Assembly (NCBI GenBank): GCA_018265835.1
Contig: JABLYK010000002.1
Coordinates: 48,779-112,778, forward strand
Source of the DNA: Oscillospiraceae bacterium
GTDB lineage: Bacteria; Bacillota; Clostridia; Oscillospirales; Oscillospiraceae
Length of the DNA stretch: 64,000 nucleotides
Reading direction: 5' to 3'
How positions within the stretch are numbered: position 1 is the stretch's first letter; each line of letters starts with the position of its first letter. This document shows, piece by piece, positions 53,770 to 62,531 of this stretch. The position numbers were made by a program, and so were the translations under genes. Under the pieces are notes generated by a model. It had not been told where the DNA came from and searched no databases. It worked only from the letters and a program-made list of their open reading frames with translations.

Positions 53770-54918
53770 TCATTTTTCCGGCCGGTGGCTGTACATCGCG
53801 TTCGAGATGACGATTTTACAGATTTCAGAGGTGCCTTCTGCGGTGATGAGCATCTGCGCGTCGCGGAAGAGCCGTTCAACCTCGGCCTCCTGGCTGAGGC
53901 CAAAGGCGCCGTGGATCTGGCGCGCGGCGCTGCAAACATCGCAGCACGACTCTGTCGCAAAGAGCTTGAGCGCGGCGACTTCGGTGGAGCATGGCTTGTG
54001 CGCGTCGAACAGGGATGCCACATGGTACAGGGAGTTGCGGGCTGTGGTGATTTTGGTATACATATCCGCGACGGAGAAGGAAATGCCCTGATAAGAGGAC
54101 AGGCTGCGGCCATACTGGCCGACGCTGCTGGTATAGTTCACGGACGCTTCCAGCGCGGCCTGCCCGATGCCGACGGCGACCGCGGCCATATCCAGACGGC
54201 CCTCGTTCAGCATGGGCTTGATGAGCCGGTAGGCGTCGTTTTCCGCGCCGAGGATGTAATCTGCCGGGATGATGCAGTCTTCAAACGCGATCATGCCGGT
54301 CGGCGAGGAGCGCATCCCCATCATCTGCCTGCGCTCGAACACGTGCAGGCCGGGCGCGGATGCCGGCACATAAAACAGACTGACGCTGCGGCTGCGGCCA
54401 AAGGCGGAAGTGCGCGCGCCGATGATGTACCCGTCGGCCACGCCGGCGCTCGTGATCCAGCACTTGGTGCCGTTGAGCACCCAGTGGTCGCCGTTGCGCA
54501 GCGCGGTTGTGTCGATGCCGAGCGCGTCGGAGCCGCCGCTCGCCTCCGTCAGGGCGAAGGCCAGCAGCTTTTCGCCGCGTCTGGCGGGCGCGAGCACCTC
54601 GCGCTTGAGCGCATCGCTGCCAACCATGGAAATCACGTCGCAGCACTGAAACTGCGGGCTGATGATGAGCCCCAGAGAAGCCAGCCCGCGCGAGATCTCC
54701 TCAATGATGATCGTGCCCTCCAGCGCGTTATACCGGGTCTCGCTGCTGTCGGACAGAAACGCCGCATCGAGATAGCCGAGCTGGCCAAGCCGGGCAAACA
54801 GTGCGGCGGGATAGGTGCTGCCGCGATCCAGTTCGGCGGCGGCGGGGCGAATCTCCGCGTCGACAAAGCGCCGGAGCTCGGTTTTGAACGATACCTGTTC
54901 GTCAGTAAGAAAAAACAT
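53770..54918 (-). CDS. Acyl-CoA dehydrogenase family protein
   Basis: A 382-aa FAD enzyme of the acyl-CoA dehydrogenase fold. It has FALTEASGGSDALGIDTTA and WVLNGTKCWITSAG (flavin-binding), and the C-terminal catalytic Glu position in TAEGTSEICKIVI. It differs clearly from the paralogue at 56678. It is encoded with the CBS-hotdog regulator 22 bases upstream, in one minus-strand unit. The acyl substrate is unknown. AAAGGA precedes the ATG. Confidence 0.9.
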   Translation of the reverse strand: MFFLTDEQVSFKTELRRFVDAEIRPAAAELDRGSTYPAALFARLGQLGYLDAAFLSDSSETRYNALEGTIIIEEISRGLASLGLIISPQFQCCDVISMVGSDALKREVLAPARRGEKLLAFALTEASGGSDALGIDTTALRNGDHWVLNGTKCWITSAGVADGYIIGARTSAFGRSRSVSLFYVPASAPGLHVFERRQMMGMRSSPTGMIAFEDCIIPADYILGAENDAYRLIKPMLNEGRLDMAAVAVGIGQAALEASVNYTSSVGQYGRSLSSYQGISFSVADMYTKITTARNSLYHVASLFDAHKPCSTEVAALKLFATESCCDVCSAARQIHGAFGLSQEAEVERLFRDAQMLITAEGTSEICKIVISNAMYSHRPEK

Positions 54919-54939
54919 GGGTGAATCCTTTCCAGAAAA

Positions 54940-56256
54940 TCAATGCGTCAGCGGGGAGAAAATCAAAAGCGCCTTGGCGAACGACTGCGTTTCGTCGTGA
55001 ATCTCAACCTCTATGACATGGTTGTCACCGGAGCGCGCAAGCGCGCTGGTGAGCATCAGCCCGTCCGACAGCACAACGCGGTTCGGCGCGTAGAAGGTGC
55101 CGCTGTCAATCTTGTAATTTGCGCTGTTGGTATATGCCACATGCCGCCATGCGGCGGCCAGCATAATCGCCATCTCCAGATTCGGCAGACTTTGCCCTGC
55201 CTCATCCGGCATACGCAGGCGGTAGACCAGCCGGTCGTGGGAAGAGCTGTCCGCCAGCTCCTCCAAAAACGGCTCCACGCAAAACTGCGCGCCGCCGCTT
55301 GCCGCGTAGAGATAGTAGCGCAGCAGGTCGTTGGCCGTGATCAGCCCCTCCATCTTTCCGCCGGAGACGACCGCAGCCAGATAGGAGCCGGTGAGTACCA
55401 TCTGCTTTGCGACGTCCTGCGGCGACGCATTGCGATCCACGGTCAGGAAAGCGTCCTCCGGCACGAGAATCCCCGAGAGCTTTTGCGACGGCATGGTGGC
55501 AAACGCGCGGCTGATGTCCAGCCCGCCATAGAGGTTCAGCGCATCGTCCACGATGGGGTACTGGTTGAAGCCGGAGAAATTGTGCTGATAGAACCGGTGC
55601 CAGTCCGCCACGATATCGTTGTAATACAGGTAGTCCGGCGTCTGCATCCATTCGGAAACGGCGCCGTCGTCCTCCGGGCGCTGGGTCTCGGCAGTGAATT
55701 GCGTGTCGAGCAGGCGCAGCAGGGTATAGGTGCTTTGCAGCGAGGACATGACGCATACGCCCTGTTTCTCCGCCAGCGAGAGCAGATAGTCCGTTGCGCG
55801 GTTGCCGTCCGTCACCAGCAGATTGGCGCCGGCTTCGATCGCAATCTGGTGCAGTGTGGGCCGGTTTCCGGCGATGCACAGCGTGTTCTCCGGCGGCGCG
55901 CCGGCCGCCAGCTTGCGTTGGAGCTGCGCTTCGTCGCTGTCGCAGACAATCACGCGGCGGATTTTTCGATCAGAGGCGCCCTTTCCGGCGGTTAGCGACA
56001 GCCCCAGCAGCTTTGCAACGTCGGCAATCGTGAAGCTGGAATCCGCTTGCGAAACAGCCGCGTCAACACGGAAGGTGCCGGCCTTTGGCCGCGTGACAAC
56101 CAGGCCGCGCACCTCGGCGTCCTTGATGGCTTTGTATACGGTACCCTCGCTGACGTTCAGCTCGGATGCAAGCCCGCGCACGGAGACCTTCGAGCCAACC
56201 GGAAGGGATTCAATGTGCGATAATACAAGATCGTTTTTGATAGAAATCGAACCCAC
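54940..56256 (-). CDS. HTH-DRTGG-CBS-hotdog regulator (YtoI/SpxR-like)
   Basis: About 439 aa. The domain order is an N-terminal winged helix (SVRGLASELNVSEGTVYKAIKDAEVRGLV), a DRTGG domain (about 75-180), two CBS motifs (about 185-310, GILVPEDAFLTVDRNASPQDVAK; YLAAVVSGGKMEGLITANDLL) and a C-terminal hotdog fold. B. subtilis YtoI and streptococcal SpxR share this set. Hotdog folds often bind acyl-CoA, which would suit the flanking acyl-CoA genes. The open frame begins at GTG 56280, but that codon directly abuts a perfect -10, so the start must be further in. I list GTG 56256; an ATT at 56247 has the best spaced ribosome site. Confidence 0.8.
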   Translation of the reverse strand: MGSISIKNDLVLSHIESLPVGSKVSVRGLASELNVSEGTVYKAIKDAEVRGLVVTRPKAGTFRVDAAVSQADSSFTIADVAKLLGLSLTAGKGASDRKIRRVIVCDSDEAQLQRKLAAGAPPENTLCIAGNRPTLHQIAIEAGANLLVTDGNRATDYLLSLAEKQGVCVMSSLQSTYTLLRLLDTQFTAETQRPEDDGAVSEWMQTPDYLYYNDIVADWHRFYQHNFSGFNQYPIVDDALNLYGGLDISRAFATMPSQKLSGILVPEDAFLTVDRNASPQDVAKQMVLTGSYLAAVVSGGKMEGLITANDLLRYYLYAASGGAQFCVEPFLEELADSSSHDRLVYRLRMPDEAGQSLPNLEMAIMLAAAWRHVAYTNSANYKIDSGTFYAPNRVVLSDGLMLTSALARSGDNHVIEVEIHDETQSFAKALLIFSPLTH

Positions 56257-56280
56257 CACCTGAAAAATGATATTATACAC

Positions 56281-56309
56281 ATTATACTGTTTCTATTATT
56301 TTTCCGCAA
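56281..56309 (-). promoter_or_regulatory. Promoter of the CBS-hotdog regulator gene
   Basis: On the minus strand, TTGCGG (56309-56304), exactly 17 bp, TATAAT (56286-56281). The message would begin near 56274 and be nearly leaderless. Confidence 0.7.
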
Positions 56310-56369
56310 GGAGAATTTTACACCCGGGAGGTGTACCGGCGAGGATGAAACAGGTGGGGAACAGTTTTG

Positions 56370-56405
56370 AAAAAATCTGTTTTTTCGCGCAAACCTGTTA
56401 TAGAA
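56370..56405 (+). repeat. Duplicated promoter-like element, copy 1
   Basis: AAAAAATCT (56370-56378) and, 10 bases later, GCAAACCTGTTATA (56389-56402). The same arrangement recurs at 56583-56614. No gene starts directly after this copy. Confidence 0.5.
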
Positions 56406-56483
56406 AAAATACGTTAAACGATTAACCATGGTGCGCGCGGTTTGGGATAAATGCCGAAATTACGAAAAACGAAGCAAAGACTG

Positions 56484-56512
56484 TTGACATTCTGTTATTG
56501 ACATGTTAATTA
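56484..56512 (+). promoter_or_regulatory. Possible promoter upstream of acd-etfBA
   Basis: TTGACA (56484-56489), 17 bp, TAATTA (56507-56512). A second TTGACA overlaps at 56498-56503. The -10 is weak. Confidence 0.4.
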
Positions 56513-56582
56513 TTTAATCAAGATCGCGTTGGAGAACGAAAACAATTTTGAAGAATGATAGAACAGAAGACTGAAAATCTTC

Positions 56583-56618
56583 AAAAAATCTTTATCCGCT
56601 GCAAATCTGTTATATAAT
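56583..56618 (+). promoter_or_regulatory. Duplicated promoter-like element, copy 2, with -10 of acd
   Basis: AAAAAATCT (56583-56591) and GCAAATCTGTTATA (56601-56614), overlapping TATAAT (56613-56618) about 60 bases before the acyl-CoA dehydrogenase gene. It matches the copy at 56370-56402 with a one-base change in spacing. It may be an operator for the divergent regulator. Confidence 0.5.
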
Positions 56619-56677
56619 AGATGGCTAAAAAAGCGCGCTGTGCGCGAAAAAACATTTCGATTGTGGAGGTATGCAAA

Positions 56678-57808
56678 ATGTTCAAATTCACCGAAGAGCA
56701 ACTCATGATTCGTGACATGGTTCGCGAATTCACCAAGAACGAGGTCGAACCCAGAGACAAGTGGATGGACGACAACGGCTTTGATCACGACCTGCACAAG
56801 AAGCTCTGCGAGGCGGGCCTGATGGGAATCCATCTGCCGGAGCAGTACGGCGGTGGCGGCGGGGACGCCGTGACCAGCGAGATCGTCATCAATGAGATCG
56901 CAAAGGGCAGCGCGAGCGTTGCTTTGTTCCTCGATGCCAACTGGCTTGCGGCCGACATGATCCTTGTGCACGGCAGCGAGGCACAGAAGGAAAAGTATCT
57001 CCCGCTGGCAGCTGAGGGCAAGATCTTCGCCTTTGGCCTGACCGAGTCCAGCGCCGGCTCTGACGCAGCGGGCATCAAGTCCGTTGCCACCAGAACTGAG
57101 GACGGCTATGTGCTCAACGGCGGCAAGGCATGGATCACGAACTCCGGTGTTGCGGATTACTACCTGATCATGGCGAAGACCGATCCGAATGCCGGCAACA
57201 AGGGCATTTCCGTATTCATTGTTCCGAAGGACGTTGAAGGTCTGACGATCGGCAAGTTCGAAGCCAAAATGGGCATGCGCGGCAGCGCGACCTGCGAGCT
57301 GTCCTTCGACAACATCAAGCTTCCGGCGGACGCTCTGGTCGGCAAGGAAGGCGCCGGCTTCAAGATCGCCATGATGGCACTTGACGGCGCGCGCATCTCC
57401 ATCGGCGCGATCTCCTCCGGTCTGGCGCAGCACGCTATGGCAATCGCCAAGGCTTACGCCAATGAGCGCACCACCTTCGGCAAGCCCATCGCCAAGTATC
57501 AGGGCGTCGCGTTCAAGTTCGCCGATATGGCGGCAAAGATCCGCGCCATGGATCTGATGGTTTGGGATACCGCCCAGATGAAGGCGGAAGGCAAGCGCCA
57601 CACCCTCGAGGCTGCTGAACTGAAGCTCCTCAGCTCCCGCTGGTGCTGCGAAATCTGCGATGAATGCATCCAGGTGCTTGGCGGTAATGGCTACAGCAGA
57701 GAGTTCCACGTCGAGCGCTTCTACCGCGACGCGAAGCTGCTGGAGATCGGCGAAGGTACCAGCGAGATCCTGCGTATGCTCATCAGCGGAACGGTGCTTG
57801 CGCAGTAA
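56678..57808 (+). CDS. Acyl-CoA dehydrogenase (Etf-linked)
   Basis: A 376-aa enzyme. It is of the short/medium-chain or butyryl-CoA dehydrogenase type: FGLTESSAGSDAAGIKSVA and YVLNGGKAWITNSG bind flavin, and the catalytic Glu lies in IGEGTSEILRMLI, near residue 359. In anaerobes such proteins with EtfBA reduce an enoyl-CoA, sometimes with electron bifurcation to ferredoxin. It is followed by etfB, etfA and a CoA-transferase gene. GGAGG sets the ATG at 56678; the open frame starts at 56621, but those codons lie in the leader. Confidence 0.93.
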   Translation: MFKFTEEQLMIRDMVREFTKNEVEPRDKWMDDNGFDHDLHKKLCEAGLMGIHLPEQYGGGGGDAVTSEIVINEIAKGSASVALFLDANWLAADMILVHGSEAQKEKYLPLAAEGKIFAFGLTESSAGSDAAGIKSVATRTEDGYVLNGGKAWITNSGVADYYLIMAKTDPNAGNKGISVFIVPKDVEGLTIGKFEAKMGMRGSATCELSFDNIKLPADALVGKEGAGFKIAMMALDGARISIGAISSGLAQHAMAIAKAYANERTTFGKPIAKYQGVAFKFADMAAKIRAMDLMVWDTAQMKAEGKRHTLEAAELKLLSSRWCCEICDECIQVLGGNGYSREFHVERFYRDAKLLEIGEGTSEILRMLISGTVLAQ

Positions 57809-57832
57809 TCCACAGCCGGGAGAGACAAAGAT

Positions 57833-58618
57833 ATGAAGATTTTGGTATATGTCAAACAGGTGCCGGACACGGACGATGTGAAGCTCGATCCGCAGACCGG
57901 GAACCTCAAGCGCGAGGGCGTGGCGAGCGTTCTCAATCCGCTCGATGCGAACGCGGTGGAGGCCGCGATCCAGCTCAAGGAGCGGTACGGCGCGACGGTC
58001 GTTGCCATCAGCATGGGGCCTCCGCAGGCGGAGGATGTGCTGAAAAAGGCGCTTGCGCTTGGCTGCGACGAGGCGTATCTGCTCTCCGACCGCGCGTTTG
58101 GCGGCGCGGACACGCTGGCCACTGCCTATGTGCTGGCCAAGGCGGCGGAGAAAATCGGTGATTATGACCTGCTGCTGTTTGGCCGCCACGCCGTGGACGG
58201 CGACACCGCACAGACCGGCCCCGCGACCGCCGCGTTTCTCGGCGTGCCGCAGATCACGCTGGCCTCGTCCATCGACGTGCAGGACGGCTGGGTCGTCTGC
58301 GACCGCGTGCTGGAGGACAGCGTGCAGAAGGTCAAGGCGAAGCTTCCCGCGCTCGTCACCGTGACGGCGGAGATCAACAAACCGCGCTACGCAACGCCGA
58401 TCAACATCATGAAGGCACTCAAAAAGCCCCGCGCCGTCTGGACCGCTGCCGATCTGGGAACCGACCCCGCCATGACCGGCATCCCCGGCTCCCCGTCCTC
58501 CACCAAGAAGGTCTTTGAGCCGGAGAAGCGCAACACGAACACCGTCTACTTTGACGGCAGCGCGGAAGAAATCGCTGAGAAGTTTGCCGATATGCTCCAT
58601 GCGGAGCACGTGATCTGA
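57833..58618 (+). CDS. etfB: Electron transfer flavoprotein beta subunit
   Basis: A 261-aa protein with the EtfB pattern: MKILVYVKQVPDTDDVKLDPQTGNL at the N terminus, LNPLDANAVEAAIQLKE, and GRHAVDGDTAQTGPATAAFLG, the AMP/FAD-binding segment found in bifurcating as well as classic Etf. It pairs with EtfA to carry electrons to or from the acyl-CoA dehydrogenase. It lies 24 bases after acd and 14 before etfA. GGGAGAG precedes the ATG. Confidence 0.95.
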   Translation: MKILVYVKQVPDTDDVKLDPQTGNLKREGVASVLNPLDANAVEAAIQLKERYGATVVAISMGPPQAEDVLKKALALGCDEAYLLSDRAFGGADTLATAYVLAKAAEKIGDYDLLLFGRHAVDGDTAQTGPATAAFLGVPQITLASSIDVQDGWVVCDRVLEDSVQKVKAKLPALVTVTAEINKPRYATPINIMKALKKPRAVWTAADLGTDPAMTGIPGSPSSTKKVFEPEKRNTNTVYFDGSAEEIAEKFADMLHAEHVI

Positions 58619-58632
58619 GGAGGTGCACATCC

Positions 58633-59631
58633 ATGGCAAAAGAAGATTATAAGGGCATTTGGGTGTTCGCCGAGCAGCAGAACGGCAAGCTGTCGAACAC
58701 GCCGCTGGAAATTCTCGCAAAGGCGCAGGAGCTCAAGGCGCACACCGGTGAGGAGATTACCGCCGTGTTGCTGGGGCACAACGTCGCCCCGCTGGCCGAC
58801 GAGCTGATCGCCTATGGTGCGGATCAGGTTATCGTTGCGGAGCATCCGAATCTCCGGTCGTACAGCGCGCGCCCCTACCAGAAGGTGCTCACGGAGCTGG
58901 CGGAGAAGTATCAGCCCTCCATCATCCTCTACGGCGCGACCTCCCTGGGGCGCGACCTTGCCCCGCGCGTGATGGTTTCGCTGAAGACCGGCCTCACGGC
59001 GGACGCGATCGACCTCGGCTTTGACGAGGACGATGTGTTCTACCAGACCACGCCCGCTTACGGCGGCAGCATCCTGGCGCACATCGTCATTCTGGAGCGC
59101 CGCCCGCAGATGGCGACTGTCCGTCCGATGATGTTCGAGCCCATCGAGCCGCGCCAGAACGCAGTGGGCCGCGTCATCCGCGAGACGGTCTCTGTGGAAG
59201 CTGACGAGGACTATATGGTGATCGAAAGTGCGCCGAAGGTTTCCGACGGCAAGTCCATCGCAGACGCGGAGCTGCTCGTCGCAGGTGGCCGCGGCATCAA
59301 GAGCGAGGAAGATCTCTCCATGCTGCGCGAGCTGGCGGAGCTGCTGGGCGGTCAGGTCGCGGCGTCCCGCCCGCTGGTCGATAACGGCTGGCTGGATCAC
59401 GACGATCAGATCGGCCAGAGCGGCACAACGGTCAAACCGCGTTACATCATCAACGTGGCGATTTCGGGCTCCGTGCAATATGAGGTCGGGATGCAGAACT
59501 CCGGCTGCATCATCAGCATCAACCACACTGCCGGCGCGCCGATCTTCGACATCTCGCACTACGGCGCCGTCGCCGATTACAAGACGGTGCTTCCCGCAAT
59601 TATTGAAGAAATCAAAAGACGCAAAGCGTAA
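58633..59631 (+). CDS. etfA: Electron transfer flavoprotein alpha subunit
   Basis: A 332-aa FAD-binding subunit. The N-terminal domain starts at KGIWVFAEQQNGKLSNTPLEIL, with no ferredoxin domain in front, unlike CarE of Acetobacterium. The C-terminal FAD domain has the usual SGSVQYEVGMQNSGCIISIN and APIFDISHYGAVADYKTVLP. GGRGIKSEEDLSMLRELAELLGGQVAASRPLVDNGW is the family signature. GAGGAGGT precedes the ATG. Its length is standard. Confidence 0.95.
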   Translation: MAKEDYKGIWVFAEQQNGKLSNTPLEILAKAQELKAHTGEEITAVLLGHNVAPLADELIAYGADQVIVAEHPNLRSYSARPYQKVLTELAEKYQPSIILYGATSLGRDLAPRVMVSLKTGLTADAIDLGFDEDDVFYQTTPAYGGSILAHIVILERRPQMATVRPMMFEPIEPRQNAVGRVIRETVSVEADEDYMVIESAPKVSDGKSIADAELLVAGGRGIKSEEDLSMLRELAELLGGQVAASRPLVDNGWLDHDDQIGQSGTTVKPRYIINVAISGSVQYEVGMQNSGCIISINHTAGAPIFDISHYGAVADYKTVLPAIIEEIKRRKA

Positions 59632-59661
59632 AAACGCTTTCATTTGAAAGGAGTTATTACC

Positions 59662-60918
59662 ATGAGCGAACGTAAATTCATCATTCCCGAATTTGGCCCC
59701 TTTGCCGGTATGCGGATCGTGGATTCCGGCTCCCTCGTCGCTATGCCGTTTGCCGCAACGATGCTGGCGGACTTCGGCGCTGAGGTCATTCATATCGAGC
59801 GTCCGGGCGTGGGCGATACGCTGCGTATGCTCGCTCCGTTTGCCGAAGTCAACGGCAAGAAGGTTTCCACCGCCTGGGCGCAGGATGCCCGCAACAAGCT
59901 CTCCCTGAGTCTGGAGCTGAACCTGAAGCACGAGGAAGTCAAGGAAATTTTCTATGGTCTCATCAAGGAAGCCGATGTGTTCATGGAGAACATGGTCTGG
60001 CTCGACAAGCTCGGCATTTATGACGAGGACCTGCTGAAGGTCAACCCGAAGCTGATTATCGTCCACGTCAGCGGCCTCGGCCACAAGGAATTCGGCGGCA
60101 TCCCGTCCGTCTGCAACCGCGCGTCCTATGATATGATCGGTCAGGCGTTCTCCGGCTGGCTGTACCTGCAGGGCGATCCCGACCGCGATCCGGCCGTTGC
60201 CAAGCCCTACACGAACGACTTCGTCTCCGCGTTCGCCGTCCTGTTCGGAACGCTCGCCGCGTATGTGAACGTTCAGAAGACCGGCAAGGGTCAGGTTGTT
60301 GACGTTGCCCAGTTCGAGGCGATGGCGCAGTATATGTGCGGCACCTACACCACCTACACGATGGCGGGTCAGGTCTCCGAGCGCACCGGCAACGCCTCCC
60401 CGGCGTTCCAGCCCTACAACATCTTCAAGTCCAAGGACGGCTTCCTCGTCGCTCTGGGCGCGTTCGGCCCCGGCGTGTACAAGCGCTGCATTCAGGGCCT
60501 GGGCTTCGATCTCGACTACTTCAACTACAAGGATTGCTCCTCCGGGCCGGAGGCCGTCGCTTCCCCGAAGGGCCGCGAGCTGAACGACAAGGTCGTGGAT
60601 TGGTGCCTGAACCACACCGCAAAGGAAATCGAGGACACCATGGAAGCTGCAAGAGTTCCGTGCGCAACGGTCAACACCGCGAAGTCCGCGTTCGAGAACG
60701 AGCACTTCAAGTCCCGCAATGACTGGATCACCTACGAAGATCAGACGGTCGGCGCTGACATCACCGCGTTCGGTATCGCACCGAAGATGAGCGAGACGCC
60801 GGGTCAGGTCTGGCGCGGCGCTCCGAGCCTCGGTCAGGATACGGATGTGATTCTCAAGACCATCCTCGGCTACGACGATGCGAAAATTGCGTCTCTCCGT
60901 GAGAAAAATCTGATCTGA
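59662..60918 (+). CDS. Class III CoA-transferase (CaiB/BaiF family)
   Basis: A 418-aa CoA-transferase. The N terminus FAGMRIVDSGSLVAMPFAATMLADFGAEVIHIERPG is diagnostic. The probable catalytic aspartate is Asp186 (YTNDFVSAF). CNRASYDMIGQAFSG and GKGQVVDVAQFEAMAQY follow as in CaiB and the caffeate-type transferases. Next to acd-etfBA it would load a carboxylate onto CoA, taking CoA from the reduced product, as in carnitine or caffeate reduction. The gene set resembles carA plus carCDE of Acetobacterium in a different order. The substrate is not identifiable. AAAGGAG precedes the ATG. Confidence 0.9.
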   Translation: MSERKFIIPEFGPFAGMRIVDSGSLVAMPFAATMLADFGAEVIHIERPGVGDTLRMLAPFAEVNGKKVSTAWAQDARNKLSLSLELNLKHEEVKEIFYGLIKEADVFMENMVWLDKLGIYDEDLLKVNPKLIIVHVSGLGHKEFGGIPSVCNRASYDMIGQAFSGWLYLQGDPDRDPAVAKPYTNDFVSAFAVLFGTLAAYVNVQKTGKGQVVDVAQFEAMAQYMCGTYTTYTMAGQVSERTGNASPAFQPYNIFKSKDGFLVALGAFGPGVYKRCIQGLGFDLDYFNYKDCSSGPEAVASPKGRELNDKVVDWCLNHTAKEIEDTMEAARVPCATVNTAKSAFENEHFKSRNDWITYEDQTVGADITAFGIAPKMSETPGQVWRGAPSLGQDTDVILKTILGYDDAKIASLREKNLI

Positions 60919-60945
60919 TTGTAACACGCAACCTGACGTATCAAG

Positions 60946-61063
60946 ATTCCGGCCGGCCCGGGCTTGTGTCCCTGCTCCGACCGGCCGGAATTGCACACAT
61001 TCCATCCTCATTTTTCCCTTTCCACGATTAGAAACACCCCGATGCATGGCACCGGGGTGTTTC
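60946..61063. terminator. Two hairpins between convergent genes
   Basis: A GC-rich stem (60946-60956 with 60981-60991) and a second one (61031-61041 with 61053-61063) close to the stop of the minus-strand gene. Both can fold on either strand. Confidence 0.7.
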
Positions 61064-61067
61064 TGCG

Positions 61068-62531
61068 TTATGGAAGGTTTTTATCCAGCCAGATTTGCAG
61101 CTCGCCCTGTACGGTATGAAATACGCCCGTGCTCCAGATGTTTCTCATCCGCTGCTCCTTGGCGGTCAGCGCCGGGTATTGCAGCCAGGTTTGCTGGTGC
61201 GTGTAGTTTGCGAACGAATCAATTACCAGCACATCCTGCAATTTCTGTATTGTGTAGGAGAGATAGCCGCGCTGGTTCCCACCCGCACTGGGCAGGGAGA
61301 ACGCGGCAAACATGTCCGTGCGGTTCTGCTCGCCAAAAAAGACGCTCTCAGCCGTGTAAGTCTGCGCGCCAAGCTCGTAATATGGCGCGGCGAAGGTCTG
61401 TCCGTCCCGATCATACAGCACCTGCCCGGTGACGTTACCGGCGGCGCCCCAGGCGTCGGAGGCAGAATATGCAGGCCAGAGCTGGATGGACTCCGTTCCG
61501 TAAAAGCCGGGATCTGCGAGCCATTGGAAGTGGTGGAACACCTTCCAACGCTCCGGCGTGCCCGGAAGCTGCACCGCGACGCCCGTGAACCGCAGCTCAT
61601 CCGTCTTCTCATGGAGTGTGATTTTATAGTAGGGCTCATCATCGTGCAAGCTGTGGTCCATCGTCTGCACCAAGACGCGCTGCGCACCCGCGCAGGCCAT
61701 GAGGTCATCCTCGGTCAGATCATCTAGAATCGCTTCCGGGAAGCCGAGCGAAACAAGATTTTCCCGGATCGCATCCGCCTGCTCGCTTCCGGCGCGCTCC
61801 ACCGGCGTCCACGCCATGGGATAGCGGCTTCCAAACAGAAACGCACAGGCGATTCCAATCAGGAGCGCTGCAGCAATCCCTGCGGCCAGCGCCCGATCCG
61901 GCACGCGCACCGGCGCGGCCTGAATGGTGTATCCGGCCTCATCCAGTTCTTTGGAGAGCCGGAAGAGATTGCGGATGATGCAGATATATGCGACGATGAG
62001 GAAGCCGGCGATGATGAGCCCTTCGTATTGCAGCAGGGCGAGCGCGCAGAGCAGCGCATACCAGATCATCAATGCGGTCGCGCCGCCGGTGTGCGCCGGT
62101 AAACCGGCTTTCTGCTGCACGGCTCTGAAGCCCTGCCGGAGGCAGATAATCAGAACAAAATTCAGCGCCAGACTCAGGGCGGTCAGTCCCTGAAACAGTG
62201 GGGTGCTGTACGCTGCGCTTTGATAGATGGTTGCGTTCAGAATCAGCGTCGGGAAAAAATATGCCGCGCGGATGAGGGTGAGCACATAGCAGCTTTTGAA
62301 CCAGCCGTTTTCCCGGCGCAGCGTTCGGAATCCCAACAGCGACAGAATGAGGCCAATTGCCGGGAGAATGTAGTTCAGACACCAGAAGTTCAGCGTGACG
62401 ACAGTGAGCGCAAGCCCGAAGAGCGCGCGATTCATCGCGCTGCGCCAGGGCGTTACTTCCGCGACGACATCATCCGGTGGCAGCTCCGGCAGGCTGTTTT
62501 GCAGCAGGGAGTCGAAGTCCTGCTCACACAT
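61068..62531 (-). CDS. Membrane protein, probable anti-sigma factor
   Basis: A 487-aa protein. A short cytoplasmic N terminus (CEQDFDSLLQNSLPELPPDDVV) of the kind seen in clostridial anti-sigma proteins precedes about six hydrophobic helices between residues 35 and 235. A large extracellular domain of about 255 residues follows (TPVERAGSEQADAIRENLVSLGFPEAILDDL...). I recognise no enzyme family. Its ATG overlaps the sigma-gene stop codon (ATGTGTGA), and GGAGGT is well placed; the open frame can also start at GTG 62540. Coupling to an ECF sigma gene is the main reason for the call. Confidence 0.7.
   Translation of the reverse strand: MCEQDFDSLLQNSLPELPPDDVVAEVTPWRSAMNRALFGLALTVVTLNFWCLNYILPAIGLILSLLGFRTLRRENGWFKSCYVLTLIRAAYFFPTLILNATIYQSAAYSTPLFQGLTALSLALNFVLIICLRQGFRAVQQKAGLPAHTGGATALMIWYALLCALALLQYEGLIIAGFLIVAYICIIRNLFRLSKELDEAGYTIQAAPVRVPDRALAAGIAAALLIGIACAFLFGSRYPMAWTPVERAGSEQADAIRENLVSLGFPEAILDDLTEDDLMACAGAQRVLVQTMDHSLHDDEPYYKITLHEKTDELRFTGVAVQLPGTPERWKVFHHFQWLADPGFYGTESIQLWPAYSASDAWGAAGNVTGQVLYDRDGQTFAAPYYELGAQTYTAESVFFGEQNRTDMFAAFSLPSAGGNQRGYLSYTIQKLQDVLVIDSFANYTHQQTWLQYPALTAKEQRMRNIWSTGVFHTVQGELQIWLDKNLP

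Noticed and set aside
58546..61047. 833-codon minus-strand frame
   Set aside because: It mirrors etfA and the CoA-transferase, both well supported by motifs, ribosome sites and operon order.
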